Shown piece after piece: positions 21,389 through 29,431 of a DNA stretch of 46,811 bases. The notes under the pieces were generated by a model that saw nothing but the letters and a program-made list of their open reading frames with translations, made no database searches and was not told where the DNA came from. The DNA comes from Bacteroidales bacterium. GTDB taxonomy: Bacteria > Bacteroidota > Bacteroidia > Bacteroidales > Marinilabiliaceae. The position numbers were made by a program, and so were the translations under genes. How positions within the stretch are numbered: position 1 is the first letter of the stretch; the number at the start of each line of letters is the position of its first letter. The DNA lies in contig JAKSLE010000018.1 of NCBI GenBank assembly GCA_024401365.1, positions 1 through 46,811 on the forward strand, read 5' to 3'.

Positions 21389-23059
21389 ATGGACTTTATT
21401 GTTGACCTGTTTACAGGTACAGGTATAGGTACAGCGCTAATTTACATCTGTATTGCGAGCTTTGTGGGCGTAATGCTCGGTAAGGTCGGCATAGGAAAAG
21501 TAAAATTAGGTGTAGCCGGCGTATTGTTCACTGGCATCATACTGGCGCATTTCGGTGCTAAGGTGAATGGGGATATGCTCCATTTTGCACAGGAGTTTGG
21601 TCTTATCCTCTTTGTGTATGCCATTGGTATAGATGTAGGTCCACGTTTCTTCAGTACATTCCGTTCGGACGGTCTGCTCCTTAACATTTTTGCTATTTCG
21701 AATGTTGTAATGGGTTTTGGTATAGCCCTGGCAATACGATATATTTTCGATGTCAATCCAGCTGTAGTAACAGGTATCATGTGTGGTGCTGTGACCAATA
21801 CACCTGGTCTGGGTGCAGCTAAGCAGGTGGTGAACGACTACAATGCTACCAATCCTGAGGTGCTGGTGGATGGCGACCTTCTGGGTACTGGTTACGCTGT
21901 GGCATATCCACTTGGCGTGATAGGCATCATACTGGTGATGCTGATAGTACGTTCGGTATTCCGCATCAAGCTGTCGAAAGAGGTAGACGACTACAATGAG
22001 GCACTCAAGACAGGCAGCAATAGACTGGAGAGTGTGGTAGTGAAGATAAACAACCCGAATCTCTACGGCAAGACGATAGAATACGTACAGAACTTTGCCG
22101 ACAAAGAGTTGGCCTTCTCCCGCATAGAGCGTAACGGTGAGTTCCTCATTCCTGAGGCTACTATGACCATAGAAGAGGGCGATATAATACATGGTGTATC
22201 GGATGAGACCAATGTAGACAACCTGAAGATAAAGTTTGGTGAGTTGACAGTCGGTCAGAAACGTGAGGTAGATGGAGATCTGGTGATGAAGAGATTCATG
22301 ATTACCAATCCTAAGATTGCTGGTAAGACAATAGAGCAACTTGGTATTTACCGTCGTTATCCAGCCAATATCACACGTATCTACCGTGCTGGTACTGAGG
22401 TGTTGCCAACAAAGAGAACAACCATAGAGGTAGGTGATGCTGTACGCGTAGTAGGTAAGCGTGCTGTGATGAATGAGATACGTGCCGAGCTTGGTGATTC
22501 GATCTCGGAGTGGAGCCACCCAAATATTGTGCCTATATTCCTTGGTATTGCCATGGGGCTGATAGTAGGTGCTATACCATTCTTCATTCCAGGATTGCCT
22601 GCTCCAGCTAAGTTGGGCTTGGCAGGCGGACCACTTTTGGTGGCTATTCTTCTTGGATGGAAGGGTAGAATAGGCAGTATGACATTCTATATGAACTCTG
22701 GTGCCAACATGATATTGCGCGAGATGGGTATCACACTCTTCCTGGCTTGCGTAGGTCTGGGTGCCGGTGGCAAGTTTGTAGAGACAATAGTGAATGGTGG
22801 TTATATGTGGGTGCTCTATGGCGCAGTAATTACTATTCTTCCACTTTTGATAGTGGGTTCGATAGCTAGACTTTGTAAGGTGAATTACCTCAAGATATGC
22901 GGATTTATGGCTGGTAGTATGACAGATCCTCCTGCTTTGGAGTATGCCAACAGCCTCAGTCAGACTCACGCGCAGTCGATGGCCTATGCAACAGTGTATC
23001 CTTTAACGATGTTTTTGCGTATACTGCTTGGTCAGACTTTAATACTGATTACATTGTAA
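21389..23059 (+). CDS. AspT/YidE-type putative transporter with TrkA-C domains
   Basis: 556 residues. Two membrane blocks (residues ~1-190 and ~375-556), each with several helices and the AspT/YidE/YbjL duplication pattern (FGLILFVYAIGIDVGPRF; GAVTNTPGLGAAKQ in the first half, GSMTDPPALEYAN in the second) flank two regulatory TrkA-C (RCK_C) modules at about 215-290 and 300-370. Relatives are secondary exchangers (AspT swaps aspartate for alanine), but the substrate here is unknown. Single gene with its own promoter; next gene follows after 42 bases. Confidence 0.88.
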   Translation: MDFIVDLFTGTGIGTALIYICIASFVGVMLGKVGIGKVKLGVAGVLFTGIILAHFGAKVNGDMLHFAQEFGLILFVYAIGIDVGPRFFSTFRSDGLLLNIFAISNVVMGFGIALAIRYIFDVNPAVVTGIMCGAVTNTPGLGAAKQVVNDYNATNPEVLVDGDLLGTGYAVAYPLGVIGIILVMLIVRSVFRIKLSKEVDDYNEALKTGSNRLESVVVKINNPNLYGKTIEYVQNFADKELAFSRIERNGEFLIPEATMTIEEGDIIHGVSDETNVDNLKIKFGELTVGQKREVDGDLVMKRFMITNPKIAGKTIEQLGIYRRYPANITRIYRAGTEVLPTKRTTIEVGDAVRVVGKRAVMNEIRAELGDSISEWSHPNIVPIFLGIAMGLIVGAIPFFIPGLPAPAKLGLAGGPLLVAILLGWKGRIGSMTFYMNSGANMILREMGITLFLACVGLGAGGKFVETIVNGGYMWVLYGAVITILPLLIVGSIARLCKVNYLKICGFMAGSMTDPPALEYANSLSQTHAQSMAYATVYPLTMFLRILLGQTLILITL

Positions 23060-23101
23060 TCGGGAACCATTAACTAACAGATAATATTACTAAGAGAAAA
23101 A

Positions 23102-24646
23102 ATGGGTGTATCGTACGATAAGTTTCTTGCTCGTCAGAAGAAGCTAGAAGAGCAGTACAACGAGAAGTACTACGAAAAGCAGCACAACAGAGGTAAGCTT
23201 ACTGCAAAGGAGCGTATCATGATGTTGTTTGACGAGGGATCTTTCGAAGAGATTGATGCATTTGTACCATCAGCTGGTGGTTCGACTTTTGGAAAGACAA
23301 CAAGTTCATATGGTGACGGCGTAATAGCAGGTTTCGGTACCATTAACGGTAGACAGGCTTACGCTTATTCGCAGGATTTTAATGTCATGGGTGGCTCGCT
23401 TGGAGCTGTTCATGCTGCGAAGATTACCAAGGTGCAGGATATGGCGCTCAAGACAGGTCTGCCAGTGATAGGTCTTATAGACTCTGGTGGTGCGCGTATC
23501 CAGGAGGGTGTAGCCTCATTGAACGGCTATGCTAACATATTCAGAAGAAATGTTTTGGCTTCGGGCGTTGTGCCTCAGATATCGGCTATTATGGGTCCTG
23601 CTGCGGGTGGTGCTGTATATTCGCCTGCGTTGACAGACTTCATATTCATGACAGAGGGTACATCGTATATGTTCGTTACAGGACCAGACGTTGTACGTCA
23701 GGTGCTCAACGAGGATGTTACACCAGAGACACTTGGTGGTGCAAAGGTACACACGACTAAGTCGGGTGTTGCCAGCTTTGTATATTCCGATGATGCCAAC
23801 CTTATACTTGGTATCAAGAGACTGATGACATATCTGCCTTCGAACAATATAGAGAATCCACCATTCGTTCCTACCGACGATCCTACAGACCGTATAGAGG
23901 AGAGCTTGAGAGATATTGTTCCTGAGGATCCAGATAAACCATACGACGTACGTGACGTTATCCGTCTTGTAGTCGACAAGGGTCGTTTCTTTGAGGTGGC
24001 AGAGAACTATGCCGAGAATATTGTAGTAGGTTTCTCGCGTATTGGCGGTTACACTATAGGTATAGTTGCCAATCAGCCAAAGGTTATGGCTGGTTCGCTT
24101 GACATAGACTCGAGTGTCAAGGCTGCTCGCTTTGTGAACTTCTGCGACTCATTCAATATTCCTATTGTGACATTTGAGGATGTGCCAGGATTCTTGCCAG
24201 GTACCGACCAAGAGCATCAGGGTATCATACGCAATGGCGCTAAGTTGCTCTATGCATATACACGTGCTACTGTGCCAAAGATCACGATTATACTTCGTAA
24301 GTCGTATGGCGGTGCATACATTGTGATGAACTCCAAGGGTATAGGTGGTGACTATACATTTGCTTGGCCTACAGCCGAGATAGCCGTAATGGGTCCTGAT
24401 GGCGCTATTGCTATTCTTTGTCGCAAGGAGCTTGCAGAGGCAGAGGATCCAGTATCGTTGAAGAAGGAGTTGGTAGCTAAGTACCGTGACGAGGTGGCAA
24501 ATCCATATATTGCTGATGAGAAGGGCTTCGTAGACGAGGTTATTGATCCAGCATTGACACGTGTGAAGATTTGCAGACTGCTTAAGAGCTTGGACAAGAA
24601 GTCGGTTAGCCTTCCAAGACGTAAGCACGGTAATACTCCATTGTAA
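23102..24646 (+). CDS. mmdA: Acyl-CoA (propionyl/methylmalonyl-CoA) carboxylase carboxyltransferase subunit
   Basis: 514 residues of the crotonase-fold carboxyltransferase family. N-terminal half: RGKLTAKERI, GSFEE, GLIDSGGARIQEG, IMGPAAGGAVYSPALTDF; C-terminal half: DVPGFLPGTDQEHQGIIRNGAKLL, KSYGGAYIVM, WPTAEIAVMGPDGA. The family transfers CO2 between carboxybiotin and propionyl- or methylmalonyl-CoA. Genes for biotin carboxylase and biotin carrier follow at 29 and 14 bases, so this is a soluble three-subunit acyl-CoA carboxylase. No membrane-bound sodium-pump beta subunit is encoded nearby, which argues against a sodium-translocating decarboxylase. In Bacteroidales it would serve the succinate-propionate route. 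The gene symbol follows common annotation and the direction of reaction is not provable. Confidence 0.92.
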   Translation: MGVSYDKFLARQKKLEEQYNEKYYEKQHNRGKLTAKERIMMLFDEGSFEEIDAFVPSAGGSTFGKTTSSYGDGVIAGFGTINGRQAYAYSQDFNVMGGSLGAVHAAKITKVQDMALKTGLPVIGLIDSGGARIQEGVASLNGYANIFRRNVLASGVVPQISAIMGPAAGGAVYSPALTDFIFMTEGTSYMFVTGPDVVRQVLNEDVTPETLGGAKVHTTKSGVASFVYSDDANLILGIKRLMTYLPSNNIENPPFVPTDDPTDRIEESLRDIVPEDPDKPYDVRDVIRLVVDKGRFFEVAENYAENIVVGFSRIGGYTIGIVANQPKVMAGSLDIDSSVKAARFVNFCDSFNIPIVTFEDVPGFLPGTDQEHQGIIRNGAKLLYAYTRATVPKITIILRKSYGGAYIVMNSKGIGGDYTFAWPTAEIAVMGPDGAIAILCRKELAEAEDPVSLKKELVAKYRDEVANPYIADEKGFVDEVIDPALTRVKICRLLKSLDKKSVSLPRRKHGNTPL

Positions 24647-24675
24647 AGAGCTTTCTATATAATTATACAGAATAG

Positions 24676-26175
24676 ATGATAAAGTCCATTTTGATAGCAA
24701 ACCGTGGTGAGATAGCCATCCGTATAGCGCGTACAGCTAAGCGTATGGGTATCAAGACATACGGTATACGTACAAAGAAAGAGCCTAACGCTGTTTACCT
24801 CTCGAAGGTAGACGAGGTAGTAGACTTTCCTGAGACAGATGGCAAGGTACCAGAGTTTTTGGATATTCCAAACTTGGTAAAGCTTGCTGCTGACAATCAT
24901 ATTGACTCGATGCACCCTGGCTACGGCTATTTGTCGGAGAATGCAGATTTTGCCCAGGCATGTATTGATAACGGCGTGATATTCGTTGGCCCATCGCCAA
25001 AGATTATCCGTGACATGGGTGACAAGATAGTAGCAAAGGAGATAGCACAGCGTGCAGGTGTTCCTATGCTTGGTGGTACTCATGGGGGTGTTCCTACAGC
25101 AGAGGCTGCGATAGAGCAGGCAAATGCTATGGGATATCCTGTAATCATTAAGGCTGCATCGGGTGGTGGCGGTCGCGGTATGCGTATCTGCTGGAAGGAG
25201 GACGAGGTGGCACGCAACTGGAAGTTGTGTACAGACGAGGCTACTACAGCGTTCAACGACCCAACAGTGTTCATTGAGAAGTATCTTCAGAATCCAAAGC
25301 ATATTGAGTTTCAGATTGTAGCTGACAAGTACGGCAATGTAGTTCACTTAGGTGAGCGTGAGTGCTCTATTCAGCGTAAGCATCAGAAGCTCATGGAAGA
25401 GGCTCCCTCACCTGCTTTGACAGAAGAGATGCGAGAGAAGATGGCTGCTGCGGCAGTTAACCTTGCCAAGGAGGCTGGCTATGAGAGCCTTGGTACAGTG
25501 GAATTCCTCCTTGATGCGCAGGGCAACTTCTTCTTCATGGAGATGAACACCCGTATTCAGGTAGAGCATCCTGTGACAGAGATGATCACTGGTCTCAACC
25601 TTGTAGAGCTTCAGCTTCTAATTGCTTCGGGCGAGAAGTTGCCAGTAGAGCAGAAAGATATCAAGCTCAATGGTTGGGCTATCGAGTGCCGTATCAATGC
25701 AGAGGATGTTCAGGGTGGTTTCACCCCATCTATTGGCTTGATCAAGAACTTGCGATTGCCATCGGACAACAATATCCGTATTGACTCAGGCGTTCGTGTA
25801 GGTACAGAGATTACACCTTTCTTCGACTCAATGATTGCAAAACTCATTGTGCATGGCAAGGACAGAAATGATGCTATCGACCTCTCGTTGCGCAGCTTGC
25901 AGCACTTCTCGGTAATGGGTGTGAAGACAACTATTCCATTCTGCAAGCAGGTGCTTCATAATGAGGTGTTCCGTAAGGGCGATTTCAATACAGCATTTAT
26001 AGAGAAGGTACTTGGTGACAATCTCATTTACAAGGAGCCACATGAGGATCTGATAGCTGCACTGTTTGCTGTATCGACATACAACCATGATAATGACTTC
26101 ATTGGAGATGGTGAGGATACTCCAGAGGCAGGTATGGACCCTTGGGTACTTCAAAAACGAATCCGTCACTTGTAA
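24676..26175 (+). CDS. accC: Biotin carboxylase subunit of acyl-CoA carboxylase
   Basis: 499 residues. ATP-grasp enzyme that carboxylates carrier-bound biotin using ATP and bicarbonate. N-terminal ILIANRGEIAIRIART; DSMHPGYGYLSENADFA; ATP-binding KAASGGGGRGMRI near residues 159-171; ECSIQRKHQKLMEEAPSP; FMEMNTRIQVEHPVTE with the catalytic Glu and Arg; GWAIECRINAED. A C-terminal tail of about 50 residues (after ~450) exceeds the simple AccC length. Middle gene of the carboxylase operon, 29 bases after the carboxyltransferase and 14 before the carrier gene. Starts at ATG 24676. Confidence 0.93.
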   Translation: MIKSILIANRGEIAIRIARTAKRMGIKTYGIRTKKEPNAVYLSKVDEVVDFPETDGKVPEFLDIPNLVKLAADNHIDSMHPGYGYLSENADFAQACIDNGVIFVGPSPKIIRDMGDKIVAKEIAQRAGVPMLGGTHGGVPTAEAAIEQANAMGYPVIIKAASGGGGRGMRICWKEDEVARNWKLCTDEATTAFNDPTVFIEKYLQNPKHIEFQIVADKYGNVVHLGERECSIQRKHQKLMEEAPSPALTEEMREKMAAAAVNLAKEAGYESLGTVEFLLDAQGNFFFMEMNTRIQVEHPVTEMITGLNLVELQLLIASGEKLPVEQKDIKLNGWAIECRINAEDVQGGFTPSIGLIKNLRLPSDNNIRIDSGVRVGTEITPFFDSMIAKLIVHGKDRNDAIDLSLRSLQHFSVMGVKTTIPFCKQVLHNEVFRKGDFNTAFIEKVLGDNLIYKEPHEDLIAALFAVSTYNHDNDFIGDGEDTPEAGMDPWVLQKRIRHL

Positions 26176-26189
26176 TTTAGGAATTAGTC

Positions 26190-26717
26190 ATGCAAAGCAA
26201 TATACAGAACAGAACCCTGATAGCAGTTGGTCCCAACGAGGAGACATACGAGTTTCAGGTTGATAATAAATATCAGTTCAGTACCAAGGGTCAGAAGCTC
26301 AAGGTAGAGATGATAGAAGAGGCTGATGGTATACTACTCTTCGCTTGTGAAGGTGTCCGTTATCCAGTAGAGATTGTTTCGGTACGACAGAATAACTATG
26401 AGGTAATGGTCAACGGCGTATCGTACAATTTCACAGTAGAGACGCCATTCTCGCTCAAGCGTCGTCAGATTTTGGCGGCAAATAAGCCAGTGAGCGACAC
26501 AGAAGAGGTACGTACACCAATGCCAGGTAAGATTGTTTCGGTAGCCGTAAAGGTTGGACAGGAAGTTAAGCAAGGCGATCCAATCCTTGTATTGGAGGCT
26601 ATGAAGATGCAGAATACACTTACTGCTCCTATCAATGGTATCGTCACAGTAGTGAAGGCAAAAGAGGCTACCAACGTAGGAAAGGACGAGTTGCTCGTAG
26701 AGATCAAGCGTCAGTAA
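26190..26717 (+). CDS. Biotin carboxyl carrier subunit of acyl-CoA carboxylase
   Basis: 175 residues. The C-terminal biotinyl domain (about 100-175) has the canonical VLEAMKMQNT with biotin-accepting K139, preceded by MPGKIVSVAVKVGQEV. Residues 1-95 are an N-terminal beta-rich domain (IAVGPNEETYEFQVDN...), resembling the linker domain of propionyl-CoA carboxylase carriers and not the Pro/Ala-rich linker of AccB. It completes the carboxylase operon; a terminator follows 24 bases later. Confidence 0.9.
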   Translation: MQSNIQNRTLIAVGPNEETYEFQVDNKYQFSTKGQKLKVEMIEEADGILLFACEGVRYPVEIVSVRQNNYEVMVNGVSYNFTVETPFSLKRRQILAANKPVSDTEEVRTPMPGKIVSVAVKVGQEVKQGDPILVLEAMKMQNTLTAPINGIVTVVKAKEATNVGKDELLVEIKRQ

Positions 26718-26740
26718 TAAGCATTTGACATTCATCAAAT

Positions 26741-26781
26741 AAATCCCCCTGGCTGATAGAGATATTGGCCAGGGGATTTTG
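26741..26781 (+). terminator. Terminator of the acyl-CoA carboxylase operon
   Basis: AAATCCCCCTGGC pairs with GCCAGGGGATTT (one bulged C) around a 14-base loop, ending in TTTT. Confidence 0.85.
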
Positions 26782-26807
26782 TGTTATGTGAGAATTAAAA
26801 AAAGTGT

Positions 26808-26815
26808 TATATTTG
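26808..26815 (+). promoter_or_regulatory. -7 promoter element of fabG
   Basis: TATATTTG is an exact TAnnTTTG match about 66 bases before the fabG start, immediately after the carboxylase terminator. It may drive fabG and dnaX together. No TTG at the ideal -33 spacing. Confidence 0.6.
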
Positions 26816-26881
26816 CGCGACCAATTGTGTTCAGTTGGCAATTAAGTTGAATTTTAATCTTTAAAGAAAATACATTACGAC

Positions 26882-27628
26882 ATGAAATTGTTGGAAGGTA
26901 AGACAGCCATTGTAACAGGTGCTGCACGCGGTATCGGTAAGGCTATTGCTATTAAGTTCGCTTCAGAGGGCGCAAACATTGCATTCACAGACCTCAATAT
27001 TGACGAGAACGCTAAGAAGACAGAGGCAGAGATAGCTGCTTATGGCGTTAAGGTTAAGGGCTACGCTTCGAACGCAGCTAACTTTGAGGAGACACATACA
27101 GTAGTTGAGCAGATTCTTGCTGACTTTGGCTCAATTGACATTTTGGTTAACAATGCAGGTATCACAAAGGACGGCCTCATGATGCGTATGACAGAGGCTC
27201 AGTGGGATGCTGTATTGACAGTTAACCTTAAGTCGGCATTCAACTTCATTCATGCTTGTACACCTATCATGGCAAAGCAGCGTAAGGGCTCTATCATCAA
27301 CATGTCGTCAGTTGTTGGTGTTCACGGTAACGCTGGTCAGTGCAACTACTCAGCATCTAAGGCTGGTATGATAGGTCTTGCTAAGTCTATTGCTCAGGAG
27401 ATGGGTTCGCGTGGTATCCGTGCCAACGCTATTGCTCCTGGTTTCATCATCACTGACATGACAGCTCAGCTTTCGGATGCTGTTAAGGAAGAGTGGTGCA
27501 AGAAGATTCCACTTCGTCGTGGCGGTACACCTGAGGATATTGCTGAGTGTGCTACATTCTTGGCATCTGATATGTCATCGTACATCTCAGGTCAGGTTAT
27601 CCAAGTCGACGGTGGCATGAACATGTAA
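26882..27628 (+). CDS. fabG: 3-oxoacyl-[acyl-carrier-protein] reductase FabG
   Basis: 248 residues. Short-chain dehydrogenase of the fatty-acid elongation cycle, NADPH-dependent. TGAARGIGKA (glycine motif near residues 12-21), NNAG near 88-91, active-site Ser in NMSSVVG, and Y156/K160 in NYSASKAG are all in place. PGFIITDMT and the C-terminal ISGQVIQVDGGMNM are typical. dnaX begins 10 bases after its stop, so they probably share a transcript. Confidence 0.94.
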   Translation: MKLLEGKTAIVTGAARGIGKAIAIKFASEGANIAFTDLNIDENAKKTEAEIAAYGVKVKGYASNAANFEETHTVVEQILADFGSIDILVNNAGITKDGLMMRMTEAQWDAVLTVNLKSAFNFIHACTPIMAKQRKGSIINMSSVVGVHGNAGQCNYSASKAGMIGLAKSIAQEMGSRGIRANAIAPGFIITDMTAQLSDAVKEEWCKKIPLRRGGTPEDIAECATFLASDMSSYISGQVIQVDGGMNM

Positions 27629-27638
27629 TTAAACAACA

Positions 27639-28742
27639 TTGGATTACGTAGTATCAGCCAGAAAGTATCGTCCTGCGACCTTTGAGTCGGTAGTGGGGCA
27701 GAAGAGTATTACTCAGACGTTGCGCAATGCTGTGACGACTGGGCAGATGGCTCATGCCTATCTCTTCTGCGGACCAAGAGGTGTGGGTAAGACGACTTGT
27801 GCCAGAATATTTGCTAAGACTATCAACTGTATGAACCCTGGTCCCAACCATGAGGTTTGTAACGAGTGTGAGTCGTGCAAGTCATTCAACGAGAACAGGT
27901 CATTTACCATACACGAGCTTGATGCCGCTTCCAACAACTCGGTGGATGATATCCGTACGCTGATAGATAATGTGCGTATACCGCCTCAAGTGGGCAAATA
28001 CTCGGTGTATATTGTCGACGAGGTTCATATGCTTTCGCCTGCCGCTTTCAATGCCTTCTTGAAGACACTGGAAGAGCCGCCATCGTATGCGATATTTATT
28101 CTTGCTACGACGGAGAAGCATAAGATACTCCCTACCATCATATCGAGATGTCAGGTATTTGACTTCAACAGGATAACTGTCCCTGATGTGGTGGAGTATT
28201 TGAATTTCATTGCTGGCAAGGAGGGTATAACCGTAGAGGCTGACGGCTTGAGTATAATAGCTCAGAAGGCTGATGGTGGTATGCGTGATGCATTGTCGAT
28301 ATTTGACCAGATAGTAGCCTTTTCGGGTGGCCAGGTAACGTATAAGAATGTGGTTCAAAACCTCAATGTTTTGGACTATGACGTTTTCTTTACCGTTGTT
28401 GACCATTTGAATCAGCATGATTATCTGCAGGCTATGCTCGACTTTGATGATGTTTTGCGCAGGGGATTTGATGCACTCAATTTCCTTGGGGGATTGACAC
28501 ATCATCTGCGAAACCTCTTAGTGGCTAGAGATCAGGCTAGTGTAAACTTGCTTGACGTATCGGAGCAGACAGCTTCCCGATATGTGCAACAGGCTCAGTC
28601 TATGGAGGCTCAGCAGATAATAGGTCTGATAGAGATTCTGGCATCGTACGAGATAGATTATCGTGCCGCAAGGGACAAGAGACAGCATGTGGAGTTTGCG
28701 CTCCTCAAGGCTGCCATGCTAGGCGACGAAAAAAAAAAGTAG
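27639..28742 (+). CDS. dnaX: DNA polymerase III subunit gamma/tau: zero-frame (gamma-like) part
   Basis: 367 residues ending ...GDEKKK. TTG 27639 is used as the start: MDYVVSARKYRP aligns with the normal DnaX N-terminus and no ATG lies nearby upstream. Walker A GPRGVGKTT (45-53), a zinc site with C64, C74, C77 and C80, Walker B VDEVHMLS, and sensor RCQVFDF are present: the clamp-loader ATPase. The frame closes at TAG 28740-28742 directly after a run of ten A (28729-28738). In the -1 frame the coding continues without a break to 29392, giving a tau-like protein of about 584 residues. This looks like the gamma/tau arrangement produced by slippage; a single-base indel is the alternative. Confidence 0.92.
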   Translation: MDYVVSARKYRPATFESVVGQKSITQTLRNAVTTGQMAHAYLFCGPRGVGKTTCARIFAKTINCMNPGPNHEVCNECESCKSFNENRSFTIHELDAASNNSVDDIRTLIDNVRIPPQVGKYSVYIVDEVHMLSPAAFNAFLKTLEEPPSYAIFILATTEKHKILPTIISRCQVFDFNRITVPDVVEYLNFIAGKEGITVEADGLSIIAQKADGGMRDALSIFDQIVAFSGGQVTYKNVVQNLNVLDYDVFFTVVDHLNQHDYLQAMLDFDDVLRRGFDALNFLGGLTHHLRNLLVARDQASVNLLDVSEQTASRYVQQAQSMEAQQIIGLIEILASYEIDYRAARDKRQHVEFALLKAAMLGDEKKK

Positions 28743-28754
28743 TTGAACAACTAC
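28729..28754 (+). promoter_or_regulatory. Putative frameshift/slippage site in dnaX: A10 run with adjacent hairpin
   Basis: Ten A (28729-28738) followed by G and, without any gap, the perfect inverted repeat GTAGTTG / CAACTAC (28739-28754). The zero frame stops at TAG 28740 in this hairpin, while a -1 shift continues into the tau C-terminal part. Poly-A slippage is the known mechanism for dnaX in Thermus, and E. coli uses AAAAAAG with a downstream hairpin. Whether slippage occurs here is inference. Confidence 0.6.
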
Positions 28755-29392
28755 GTGCTCTGTCGAATAAGATAGGGTATGATCCAAATGCAACTAATAA
28801 AACGGCAACGACTTCTGCTGCACAAAATGCGGGAGGCGTTGCCGTTACTGGTGTATATAAGCCACCAACGCAGCAACAGGTAGTGCAGATGACCTCTATA
28901 CCTGATATGTATCGTCAGGCCAAGGAGTCGCGTCAGCAGATGGTGCAGCAATATGTGGCACCGCACAATCCTGTGCCACAGCAGCAGGCAGAAGGGGTAC
29001 CGCAACAGGTTGTCCCTCAAGTAGTACAACGACTTGATACAGCGAAGTTGATGAACGCTTGGAATGCTTATATGACCAAGATAAAAGAGACCAATGGTCA
29101 GCTATACGGTTCGATGCGTACTCAGCCACTTGTAGCGGCTGACGGCATAACGGTAGAACTGCGTATAGCATCGGAGTACGAGAGGGAGAATATTGAAAAG
29201 AACGAAGATTTAGTACAGTTTTTGCGACAAGCGACAGGAAATAGTAACCTGTTGCTGAAGGCTGTCGTAGACGCAACTGTAGTAAAAGAGAAAGAGGTGG
29301 TGTATACATCATCGCAGAAACTGGAAAAGATGATAGAGAAGAATCCTGCTATAAAGGATCTTATTAAGGAGTTGAGTTTGATATTAGGATAG
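28743..29392 (+). CDS. dnaX: DnaX tau-specific C-terminal part, read after a -1 shift
   Basis: Open in the -1 frame from the A10 run to TAG 29390-29392. The first ~80 codons are a low-complexity T/Q/P-rich linker (for example NKTATTSAAQNAGG, PTQQQVVQM, NPVPQQQAEG). The remainder (LMNAWNAYMTKIKETNGQLYG to IKDLIKELSLILG) is the conserved C-terminal domain of DnaX tau that contacts the replicative polymerase. It has no start codon of its own near the junction; the first ATG is at 28883, inside the linker, so independent translation is unlikely. It should be expressed as the tail of a 584-residue tau. Confidence 0.85.
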
Positions 29393-29431
29393 GGGAGAAG
29401 AAACAATAAACAACAAAAGAGTAGATCTACG

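Noticed and set aside
21506-22969. 487-codon open frame on the minus strand
   Set aside because: Fully antisense to the AspT/YidE-type transporter, with unnatural Y/H/T-rich composition typical of a shadow frame.
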